NCBI GenBank assembly: GCA_021464415.1
Contig: CM038463.1
Location: forward strand, 114,234,790 to 114,298,789
DNA: 64,000 bases
Direction: 5' to 3'
From: Lonicera japonica
Taxonomy: Eukaryota; Streptophyta; Magnoliopsida; Dipsacales; Caprifoliaceae
Shown: positions 9,938 to 19,706 of the stretch, in pieces
How positions within the stretch are numbered: position 1 is the stretch's first letter
How the letters are laid out: every line of letters begins with the position of its first letter
Notes under the pieces: generated by a model
Told to the model about the DNA's origin: nothing
The model's database searches: none
The model's input: the letters and a program-made list of their open reading frames with translations, nothing else
Translations under genes and position numbers: made by a program

Positions 9938-12900
9938 ATGGCCGTTTCTCAGGTAAAATTCTCTTCCTACTTATTTGTTTTCACTTTTTATTCAACCATT
10001 TTAAGTTTTATGCGTCATATCATCATCATAATCATCTCACTATGTTGCTCAATTTTTGTTTACTGCAAATTTACCGCTTGAAGATTGGATTCTTGGTCCC
10101 TCTAAATAACGATCTAGACGAGGAAGTCCCTAAAATACCAATTTTCCAAGGCCCCAATATAGTCGGCCGCAATTCCATTCCCCTCATCGATAAAAGACTC
10201 AGTCGCAAGCATCTCACCATCATTGGGGGATCTTCCCTTGATGGCTTTGTAAATGTTCTTGTGGTATGCCATTTTTCAACCCATTACCTAAAATCTTGTA
10301 TTTTGATCATGTGGCTTTGTTTTGACATGGTGGAATTGAATTTTTGTAGGAAGGAACAAACCCAGTTGTTATTAGGTCACAGGATCAAAGGAAGAAGCTA
10401 TTTCTTGGAGAAAATTTGAAAATTAGGAATGGTGATGTTATAGAGTTCATCCCTGGTCATCACCTTTTTAAGTATGTAGCTGTTGGTGGTGAGAAAAAAA
10501 CACCTTCACTCAATAAACAGAAAAGGACTTACAACAGTGAAGGAAATAATAATAAGCTTAGTGAGGGCGAATCGCTTAGTCGAAAGAGGATACAGCAGGT
10601 CTCTCAAGATGAAGCCTTTGCTAGAAATTTGCAGGTACCCCTTTTTTTCTTTCTATTTCAGTTCTGTACTTTAGAAGTTCCCTTGGATTAATGGTGAAAA
10701 GAAAGAATATAGTATTGATAAGTTATTTTGGGGGGTTTTGCTCTTTGATGGGTAATTAATAAATTGTTTCCTTCTTCTACATAGGTTGAGCTCAACAATG
10801 GCCCAGTGCACAAAGCTTCTTCCGAGGCCATCCGTCAATTTAACCCCCCCAATGATAAATTACCATTAACCTTTCGACTTATGCGAGTGCAAGGGTTGCC
10901 AGGATGGGCTAATACAAATGCTGTTACTATTAGGGATGTGATACAGGTAATATTCTTTTTCTAGTAAAATAGAGTTATAAGCTTTCGGATATATCTTGCA
11001 TACCATGTACCATCTAGATGATTCAAGGGTTGGTTTTTCAACTAACCTCATGCTCTTACATGTACAACAACAACAACAACAACAAGTCTTTATCCCACTA
11101 GGTGGGGTCGGCTACATGGATCAAACGACGCCATAGTGGTCTGTCGTGAATCATATCTCTAGTGAAACCATTCGCCTCTAAATCCTTCTTAATAGTTTCA
11201 CCTATAGTTTTTCTAGGTCTTCCTCTGCCTCTAACAACTAGGCTTCCCTCCATATGATCAACTCTCCTAACCATGGCATCTGCAGGTCTCCTCCATACAT
11301 GCCCGAACCATCTAAGTCGAGATTCAACCATCTTTTCTGTAATAGGTGCCACCCCAACTCCCTCTCTGATGGTAACATTCCTGATCTTATCTTTCCTAGT
11401 CTTGCCACTCATCCATCTCAACATTCTCATCTCAGCTACACTTAGTTTATTCTCGTGTTGGCTTTTGACCGCCCAACACTCAGTCCCATACAACATTGCT
11501 GGTCTAACCGCGGTACGATAGAATTTTCCTTTTAACTTGAGTGGTACCTTTTTATCACATAACACACCCGAAGCTTTCCTCCATTTCAACCATCCTGCTT
11601 GAATCCGGTGATTTACATCTCCCTCTATCTCCCCATCTTCTTGTATAATGGATCCAAGATACTTAAACCGAGTGACTTGTGGTATGACATTATCCCCAAC
11701 TTTTACCTCTAAGTTAGTAGTGCTCCGCCTTTTATTGAACTTGCACTCCATGTATTCTGTCTTACTTCTGCTTAAACGAAAGCCATGCGCTTCTAAATTT
11801 TGTCTCCAAGTTTCCACCTTCCCATTTAGCTCTTCTCTGGACTCACCCACTAGGACAATATCATCTGCAAACAGCATACATCGCGGTGCTGGCTCTTGAA
11901 TGTGTTCCGTGAGTCTTATCCTCGAATAATATATTTGTTCACTGAATATTGTCTGAACATTGAAGATGAGTATATATCTTATAGTTTTACATTGTATTGT
12001 TGCCTTGATGGAACTTTCAAACAATAGGAATTGTGGCTTGACCGATTTTTTTTTTTTTTTTTTTTTTTTTTACAGAAATCTAATGGTAATTGTTTCTGGC
12101 TTCGTGAATTCTTTTAGCTGTTAGCCATTTTTTATTGATCTATGATCATGAAACCTACTAAGGGAAAGCATCCTTTCCCTAATTTGTAGATTGAATTTTG
12201 TTTTTGTGTAATTTTACTTCTTTTCTGTGCATGGCTTTTAAAACTGGACTTGCTAGATTAGCTGAGTTTCACCAATGACATTTTTGGTAGGGGGATGTGC
12301 TCATTGCTGTCCTTTCAAATTACATGGTGGACATGGATTGGTTGAATTCTGGTGAGTTCTACTTCTATTCAATAGTATTGGAACTGATACGTTATCATTT
12401 ATGTGTATACATTAACTTAATGTTTTAACTTGCATGTGTCTGTCTCATTTTCTGTTTATGATACTGAGTATATTTTTCCTTTTACGTGTAGCATGTCCGA
12501 CACTGAAAAAGGTCCCTCATGTTCTGGTCATTCATGGAGAAAGTGATGATAAACTGGAGTATATGGAGGTCTGCAGTATCTCTCTGTTGTAACAATCTTT
12601 TGAATTTGAAGTTTCTTATTTGGATTGCGAATTTCAATTATGTTTGCTCTGATTAATAGAGAAGCAAACCTGCAAATTGGATCATGCACAAACCTCCATT
12701 ACCCATTTCATATGGAACCCACCATTCAAAAGCCATGCTTCTTGTCTATACACACGGAGTGAGAGTTATTGTTCATACCGCAAACTTGATACATGTTGAT
12801 TGGAATAACAAAAGCCAAGGTCTGTGGATGCAAGATTTTCCATGGAAGGATCAAAGCGGTTCGAGCAAAGTATCTGGATTTGAAAGTGACCTTATCGATT

Positions 12901-15893
12901 ACCTCAGCGCACTGAAGGTACTAAGAGATGCACAGTTTGCTCCATTTAATGCTATGTTTATATAATTAATTAAACATGATAAAAGTATCTTATCCAATGG
13001 TTGAATTGATTATTTATGAATCCAAGAAAAAGTTAAGAGTGTATACTTCCTAATATTACTTAAAATTACACCAGTGTAAGACTGTAAGTTGAAAGTTACG
13101 TGTATGTGTATTACCACTTCAAATGTTCATCAGAATAATTTTTTTTTTTTTTTAAATGTTTGCAGTTGCTGGAATTTAATGCTAGTTTACCAGGCCGTGG
13201 CAACTTCAAGATCAACGCATCATTTTTCAAGAAATTTGATTACAGCAGTGCAACGGTATTTATTCCATTTCTCATTTTCAGGTTTTAACCTAAGTGGATT
13301 TTATTGGGAGAATATGGTGTAAAGCTTAGTATCTATAGCGTATGATAAACATGATTGACTCAATCTTCATAAGCATAAATTTTCAGAGCAGTTGATAGTT
13401 ATAAGGTATCAGAGCAGTGTTTCACTAGATATTGTGTTCAACTCTTCCTTGTCAATGTTATTTTTTTTCCTCTAAATTTAAAAAGGAAGAAAAAAGAGTT
13501 CTTCTTTCTTGTCATAATACGTTGTCATGTTGTATTATGGCACTTCATACTTTTCTACTTGAAATAATTCTTCTTGATTGGCGCTTGAATAATCATATCA
13601 TTATCACTGCGTTATCAAAATGTATTTTTTGAAGTATGTTAGTTACGTAATTACGTAATTTCCAGGTCAGGTTAATTGCTTCTGTACCTGGATATCATTC
13701 AGGTGCCAATTTGAAAAAGTGGGGGCATATGAAGCTGCGTTCTGTTCTGCAGGAGTGTATTTTTGATAAAGAATTTAAGAAGTCCCCTCTCATTTACCAG
13801 GTATTTCTGATCCTTCTATGTTTTTGGTCATAATTCATGGTTCAAAGGCACATTTTCGGCCAAAAAACTTAGTTTGTCTAATTTTATCTCAGTTTTGGGT
13901 GAGACGAAACCAGACATTATTGATCATTCAAACTGTAAAAAAAAAAGGTTTGATAATAATAGGACTCGGTGAGTCAACATGGTAATTCCGCTAGTTGCTG
14001 AGATTTCGGACACACCCATATGAACATGTGCCAACAGAATGGGGATACTGACCAATAATTTTACTCTCTTCATAAAAATAATCTTGTTTTAGAATTTGTA
14101 ATCTTGCCTTTTTGCAGTTCTCCTCACTAGGTTCCTTGGATGAGAAGTGGATGTCCGAGTTTGCATTCTCAATGTCATCAGGAGTGTCAGAAGATAAAAT
14201 GCCTTTGGGTTTGGGGGAGCCGTTAATAATATGGCCCACTGTTGAAGATGTCAGATGTTCTTTAGAGGTAATATTAACCTATTATAAACTTTGCCCCATC
14301 TAAAACTTCAGCTATTAGAGGCTTTGATTTAAAGCAATTTATGTAATAAAAAAGGACCTCTCTCACCTGTGACGATGCGTCATTTTTTTGTGAGCCAGGT
14401 AAACGTGTTGAAGTATTATCATCAGTGTGGTGGCAAAATTCATCAAAATGTGCTCTGAATTCATGCCTACAGTCACTAAGTGAAGAAATCTTTTATCATT
14501 TGCTTTGCTTTATAATTCAGGGTTATGCAGCTGGAAGCTGCATTCCAAGCCCGCAAAAGAATGTCGAGAGAGAATTCTTGAAAAAGTATTGGGCGAAATG
14601 GAAAGCAAACCACACTGGTCGCAGGTATTATATATATCTCTATCCCATTTCTAGTAATTTTTAGACATAACACTGGTCGTAGGTATTATATATCTCTCTC
14701 TCATTTCTAGTAATTTTTAGACTTACTGTTCCTTCTGACTGGTTGGAACATTTTTGGGAGCTTTACATTTCATCACTTGCATTTCAATCTCAAATAAATG
14801 CTTCTCTTTCCTGAATTATGCCTACTTGTAAGAAATGCCAACCGAACAAGCTGATAAATCTGTTTGCCATCATTATTTTATTGTAGTTTCTGGCTAGTTT
14901 GTCATAATCTTAGATTCAGATCTTTTCAAACAGTATTTGCTTTATTAATCGAGTGTTGTATGAATCAGTCTTTGGTATTGATATTTGTGGATGGATATAC
15001 TTATTACACGCTTTACAATGTTTCAGTCGCGCAATGCCTCATATAAAGACATTCACCCGTTACAATGGTCAAAACCTTGCGTAAGATTCCATCTCACAAG
15101 TTCATGCTTCTTGGATTCTATGTTGATTAATGCATCATTGTGCCAAGTCATTGTACTTTTCAACAGGTGGTTCTTGTTAACTTCAGCAAACCTAAGCAAA
15201 GCTGCTTGGGGAGCACTCCAGAAAAAGAATTCTCAGTTGATGATTCGTTCTTATGAGGTATTTGTGTTAGAATTATCGAGAACTCTTCAAAGTATCTTGT
15301 TTCTCTCCCTCTCTCTCTCTCTATATATATATATATACACACATGTATGTATATTGGTTGCAATCTGAAACATGATGTGTGAATTATTTCAGCTTGGGGT
15401 GCTGTTTCTACCTTCTAAACAACACAGTTACTTCTCTTGTACAAATAATGTGAAGCCATCAGGGGTAATAGCTGCATCCATCCTATTAATTAATCGAACC
15501 ATTGCTTTTAGTTTTTCCATTTTGAGAGAGTTCCATATATCCTCATCAGAAGGCCATAAAAGTCAATTATACTCATGATCATCAGGATAAATCTGGATCG
15601 ACAAATAATTCTCTAGGAGGGAAGAGAACAGAACTGGTGACCCTGGCTTGGCAAGGAAAAAGGAATGCGGACACAAACGAAGTAATTCAGTTGCCTCTGC
15701 CTTATGAGCTCCCCCCAAAACGATACACCTCAGAAGGTTCAGTACCTGAAATTACTTCCCTAACCTTTATCTTATCGACCTTGGCCTATTGCCTTTAGAT
15801 AATGTCCGTGTTCTTCTTTATACAGATGTTCCCTGGTGTTGGGACCGGAATTACGTCGAGGAGGATATTTACGGTCAAGTTTGGCCAAGATAA
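9938..15893 (+). CDS. TDP1: Tyrosyl-DNA phosphodiesterase 1 with N-terminal FHA domain
   Basis: TDP1 hydrolyses 3'-phosphotyrosyl bonds left by stalled topoisomerase I and cleans other blocked 3' ends in nuclear DNA repair. I assembled 16 exons: 9938-9952, 10084-10263, 10350-10634, 10785-10946, 12291-12351, 12492-12568, 12660-12917, 13166-13255, 13666-13800, 14118-14267, 14521-14624, 15027-15080, 15167-15257, 15393-15464, 15586-15736 and 15826-15893. All junctions are GT-AG and the frame stays open for 650 residues. An FHA domain occupies about residues 6-115 (IVGRN, then RLSRKHL). The two catalytic motifs of the phospholipase D superfamily are intact: H282-x-K284 with N302 ([16 protein letters not shown]), and H511-x-K513 with N532 ([16 protein letters not shown]). 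The first exon codes only five residues. An alternative start at 10042 is in frame with exon 2, so the extreme N-terminus is uncertain. Intron 4 is enlarged by an RTE insertion. A (CT)n(TA)n tract lies in intron 13. Confidence 0.93.
11065..11913 (-). mobile_element. 5'-truncated RTE-clade non-LTR retrotransposon in TDP1 intron 4
   Basis: On the minus strand an open frame of about 270 codons encodes the C-terminal half of an RTE-type reverse transcriptase. It starts within HIQE and includes the catalytic FADD box ([11 protein letters not shown]), [10 protein letters not shown] and the [11 protein letters not shown] region, and ends in VADPT. After the stop the element ends in a (TTG)n tail, read as (CAA)7 at 11065-11085 on the + strand; this tandem-repeat tail is typical of RTE elements. 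The N-terminal endonuclease and most of the fingers/palm are missing. The break is near 11913. I could not find a clear target duplication. The open frame is little damaged, which suggests a fairly recent insertion. Confidence 0.88.
12042..12072 (+). repeat. Long T tract in TDP1 intron 4
   Basis: A nearly pure run of about 30 T is followed by TTACAG. It looks like an acceptor site but is not used in my model, since the next coding exon begins at 12291. It may be the tail of an older minus-strand retroposon. Confidence 0.6.
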
Positions 15894-16121
15894 AAAGGCG
15901 GATGTTCCATTGTATAGTGTTATTATCTGTTCTTTGTCAGATTTGATTTGATTCCTAACGCTCCTATTGTTCTTGGCTAGGACGGATCCAAATGGTCTCT
16001 TAATTATTGTTTTTATTTTCAATTGCTTCCATTATTTTGTGCGAGCCACATGTTTGTTGAGAACTAGTGTTCAGTTTTAATATTGGTTAAATGTTTCTTT
16101 GTTAGAATGTCTTAGTTATTG
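15894..16121 (+). other. 3' untranslated region of TDP1
   Basis: This non-coding sequence lies between the TDP1 stop codon and the target duplication of the downstream MULE. The MULE inserted only about 230 bp after the stop, so the natural polyadenylation region may lie here or have been displaced. Confidence 0.4.
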
Positions 16122-16611
16122 TTTTAATTTGGATTAAATATATTTTAGTGCCCTGTACTCTTAGCCAGTTAGCACTTTGGGGGCCCCAAACTTTTTTTTT
16201 TCATTAAAAATTGTGCGTACTCTTGTTTGGTTGTCAAATTGGGCCAATGGAAGATTTCTATGGCTTCTCCGGTGCCGGATTTCTTACGCAGAAAACGAAT
16301 TACACGTGGACAAAAAAAAATTATCCAACTCAGTTGCAGCACACATTCTTTCCCCTCACACCCATTGAATTGAAGCTTTGAACTGAGATTGAAGGCGAAT
16401 CATCATGAAATTGAAGCTGGATATCAACCAATTCGAAGCTCCCCATTGAGATTGCAAAAGGTAAGGTTTTAATTTCGTAAATCATTTTATAAATCATTGA
16501 AGGTTGTGGGTTTTAATTAACAAATTCGAAGCTTTCAAACCCTTTTCGAAATAAAAAATGTAATGTTCTTAAGCATTAAATGTGACTATCATCTTGTTCA
16601 TTTGCACAGAA

Positions 16612-17040
16612 ATGTTTGCCAACTATAATTCATCTTGTTCATTTGTCACTTGTTATTGTGGAGAGGTAGCTCCAATTAAAGTTTCGTGGGCATCAAAGAA
16701 CCCTAGGAGAAGATTCTTTGGGTGTAAAAAATATGGTAATCAAGGCTATAACTTTTTTGATTGGGTGGACAAGGAGAAAAGTGTTCCAGAAGAGATAAAA
16801 AAGGTTTATCATCAAATGAACAACCTAACTGTGCAAAAAGAGGATTTCAGGGCAGTTGCTAAAAGGGTCAAGGTATTGAACACACATTTGATGAAGAATA
16901 TGGAAAATGAGAGGAGAAAAAGGGAAGAAGTCCAAAAAAAATATGATCAATGCAAGAAATCACTCAAGTGTGCAAAGAAATGGGTGATGTTGCTTCTGTT
17001 GGCACTTGTTGTGTCATTGGTATGTAATTTTAAGAATTAG
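16612..17040 (+). CDS. MULE-borne GRF-type zinc-finger protein with coiled coil and C-terminal membrane segment
   Basis: The product is 142 residues. Residues 14-54 match a GRF zinc finger, a small single-strand nucleic-acid-binding fold. CYCGE, then NPRRRFFGC, then FFDWVDKE are recognisable. The fourth zinc ligand, normally Cys just before the FFxWxD motif, is Tyr here (GYNFFDWVD), so metal binding may be lost. Residues 63-125 are a basic coiled coil. Residues 127-138 form a hydrophobic tail (LLLLALVVSLV) that could anchor in a membrane. I chose this ATG because a leader intron fits well (donor at 16461, acceptor ending at 16609), putting the ATG two bases into the exon. An in-frame ATG at 16582 would lie inside that intron. 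Such proteins are common passengers of plant MULEs; their role is unknown. Confidence 0.7.
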   Translation: MFANYNSSCSFVTCYCGEVAPIKVSWASKNPRRRFFGCKKYGNQGYNFFDWVDKEKSVPEEIKKVYHQMNNLTVQKEDFRAVAKRVKVLNTHLMKNMENERRKREEVQKKYDQCKKSLKCAKKWVMLLLLALVVSLVCNFKN

Positions 17041-17160
17041 TTGGTGTGGATTTATATGGGTAGTATAAGTTGTTATTTTTAGGGGTTGTTGATGGTTTTA
17101 GTGGTTTTTTGTTTTGGGATTGATGTATGGCTGTGGTGGTTATGTAATGTATTGTTGTTT

Positions 17161-17373
17161 GTGTTAATGAAATTGAGATGAAATGGATGTTTATGGCAAT
17201 CAATGGTTTCATTTTGTACATTATGATATATGTGTTAATGAAATTGAAATGAAATGGATGTTTATGGTAATCAATGGTTCCATTTTGTACGTTATGATAT
17301 ATGTGTTAATGAAATTTAAATGAAGTGCATGTTTATGGCATTCAATGGTTCCATTTTGTACATTATGTTATAT
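17161..17373 (+). repeat. Three tandem copies of a 71-bp unit
   Basis: Units begin at 17161, 17232 and 17303, each starting GTGTTAATGAAATT and passing through ATGGATGTTTATGG (ATGCATG in the third). They lie just downstream of the GRF-protein stop codon, probably in its 3' untranslated region. Confidence 0.85.
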
Positions 17374-17723
17374 GTAGTGTTGTTTTGGCGGTTTTAATTG
17401 TGATTTTGTGTTTGTCCCCTGTGCACTTGCACTTGCAAAATTTAAAAAATTTGAGCATTATAACAGCTTAAAATTGAACATTATACCACCTGAAAACTCA
17501 AGATTATAACACCTGAAAATTCAGCAACATAATCCCAATAAAGAAGCAAAATCACACAGTACATTTCAAATTCAAAAAGTAAACTATCACACCAAAAATT
17601 CACATAACAAATTCACATTACATTAAGCAAATTCAAGCAATAGATTCACATAGTACATTAAACAAATTCAAGTGTGCACCAAATTAACCTACGTGTTAAC
17701 CACAATACATTATGCAAATTAAA

Positions 17724-17815
17724 ACACACAGTACATTACTTAAGTCTTAAACCATTAGTTGCTAAAAAACACAATACATTACTTAAGTCTTAAACCATGA
17801 GTTGTTAAAAAACAT
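17724..17815. repeat. Tandem duplication, period 43
   Basis: The words TACATTACTTAAGTCTTAAA and GTTG(C/T)TAAAAAACA occur twice at a spacing of 43 bp. The surrounding 17455-17830 stretch is low-complexity AC/AT-rich sequence between the two converging MULE genes. Confidence 0.7.
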
Positions 17816-17847
17816 AGTACATCACACTTCAAACTCAACCTAAATAT

Positions 17848-19219
17848 TTAACTAATTCTTGCTTTCTTCATAGCAAGCCTTGGAGAACTCCTTGTTGTAA
17901 TTAAGACTTGAGTTCCATTGTTGTGATTTGGAGTAGAGAGGCTAGCAAATGTGCATGAGACTTGAGTACCCCTAGAAGCAATCCTTGGAGAGGTTCTTGT
18001 AGCTTGTGGCATAGAAGCAGTGGTAGACGTTGATGGAGGTGGGTTAAATAGGTGAATTTGGCACTGTTTTGTGGCCTCGCATAGCAAGGGAAGAATCTCT
18101 AGTAGCAGGAGATATAAACAATCCATATTCATGTGGGATTTTCTCTTATTTGCCTTTACCCTTACCTCTACCTCTTCCTCTACTTGTAGAAGCATTAAGC
18201 ACAACCTCATTTTCAATCACCACACCCCTTCCTCTGCCTCTACCTCTAGTTGAACTAACCACCCTTCTGCCACTGTGAGAATCTGGTTACTTAACTTGAG
18301 TGGCACTTGCATTTGTTTGGTATGGTGATGATGATTTGCGGATGTCTTTCCTTTTATTCATCTATCATATGTTAAATACACAACAAATTAATATAAAAAT
18401 TGTAAAGTGTTTGAAATAAAAGCAAGAGTATATTACATGTGATTGTGTGCCACTTCCACTTGCTTGACCACTTTGTTTGCCACTTCCACTTTGACTTCCA
18501 CTTGCAGTTGTACTAGTGTTCTTCCTCACCTATCAAATGTAATAAACACTTCAAATATAGTAATATACATATAAAATAAAGTACCATAAATAAATTCAAA
18601 TGTAACATAACTTACTTGTAGCTTTGAAGCTTTTTACAATGGATGTAATGGTCCTCTACATGTATTTTCGTTGTGCCTATATTGTTTGCAATTCTGACAT
18701 TGCATATTTCTCCTTTTTCTGCTAACTTGACCACTGTGATTCTACATCATTCTCATTATGTTCAATGTTTTCAACAGGCAATTCATTCAAAGAGTGTTCA
18801 GTGTTAACATTGATTTTAATTGGCAATTTATTCAAAGAGTGTTCATTCAAAGTCTCGCTATGTTCAGTGTATACCTCTATTGCTCCTGTTAACTTAGAGT
18901 GTTCCATCATGTCAACTACATCCTTATCACTAACAATGTACCTAAGACCTACTTGTAAACTTCTACATGGAATCTTAAAGTGCATTTTAGTCAAGTTGGT
19001 GTACCCCAAATCATCTACCATACCCTTCAGCTTAAAATAACTCATTCTATCCAGATCAACATCATAAAAGAATGAAATCTTACCACTAATGAAATGCAGC
19101 ACATGATCAGTAATGAATGTTCTCCCATGATTTAATTGGATCACAAATAAATTATAATTTGTAAAATTATGTAAGAATATGTTCAGAAGACAATAAAATA
19201 GCAAAACCCCTAATTTCAA
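17848..19219 (-). pseudogene. Internally deleted MuDR-type transposase gene
   Basis: On the minus strand, 19219-18722 encodes a PB1-like N-terminal domain as found in plant MuDR transposases. It contains QLNHGRTF, GKISFFYDVD, MVDDLGY and GLRYIVSDKDVVDM, followed by a degenerate acidic repeat (EHSLNELP). Near 18700-18600 there is a zinc knuckle of the CX2CX4HX4C type (CQNCKQYRHNENTC), as at the C-terminus of these transposases. Stretch 18216-17848 encodes a Ser/Thr/Pro-rich tail ending in SSPRLAMKKAR. The whole central DDE domain is missing and the remaining blocks are not one frame. It can make no active transposase, though it may have been expressed as a shortened protein. Confidence 0.7.
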
Positions 19220-19706
19220 ACTGATTCAACCATATATTAAGAGGATTCGAAAATTAGGGTTTCAGAGAATTTTTTTTAATACTTACGTGACATTGATTTG
19301 ATTCAGTGGGCTAAGAACTCGATTTGTGCCTTCGATTCAGTGGGAATGTATTTTTCGTTTCAAAGCAATTAGGGAGAGAGATATATATGATATAAGTGAT
19401 TAAGAGAAGAGAGGGATGGAGAGAAATAAAGCTAAGTGTTTTCATTTGGGAAGGGTTTAAGAGGGTGTTGTTAAATCACACGTGTTTACGGCTGAGTTGG
19501 ATAAAAAAAATAATTATGTCCTCGTGTGTAATTCGTTTTCCACGTAAGAAATCTGGCGCCAGAAAAGCCATAGAAATCTGCTGTTAGCTCAATTTGACAG
19601 CAAAATAAGAGTACGTGCACTTTTTAATGAAAAAAAAAGCTTGGGGCCCAAAGTACTAATTGGTTAAGAGTATAGGGTACTAAAATATATTTAACCCTTT
19701 TAATTT

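Larger units (their letters stand above)
16131..19697. mobile_element. Mutator-like element (MULE) with about 200-bp inverted repeats and a 9-bp TSD
   Basis: The element is 3567 bp, flanked by an identical 9-bp duplication TTTTAATTT at 16122-16130 and 19698-19706. The ends are long inverted repeats beginning GG(A/G)TTAAATATATTTTAG and staying alignable for about 200 bp (16131 to about 16335, and about 19485 to 19697). Two transcription units face each other inside: a GRF zinc-finger gene (+) and a deleted MuDR-type transposase gene (-). The catalytic DDE domain is absent, so it is non-autonomous. Confidence 0.9.

Noticed and set aside
11254..11899. Plus-strand frames in TDP1 intron 4
   Set aside because: They are antisense to the RTE reverse-transcriptase frame.
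12042..12078. T tract followed by TTACAG considered as the acceptor of TDP1 exon 5
   Set aside because: The sequence after it does not continue the TDP1 protein; the acceptor at 12290 does.
12684..12965. 93-codon open frame considered as a small gene
   Set aside because: It is mostly exon 7 of TDP1 (first catalytic motif) with read-through into the intron.
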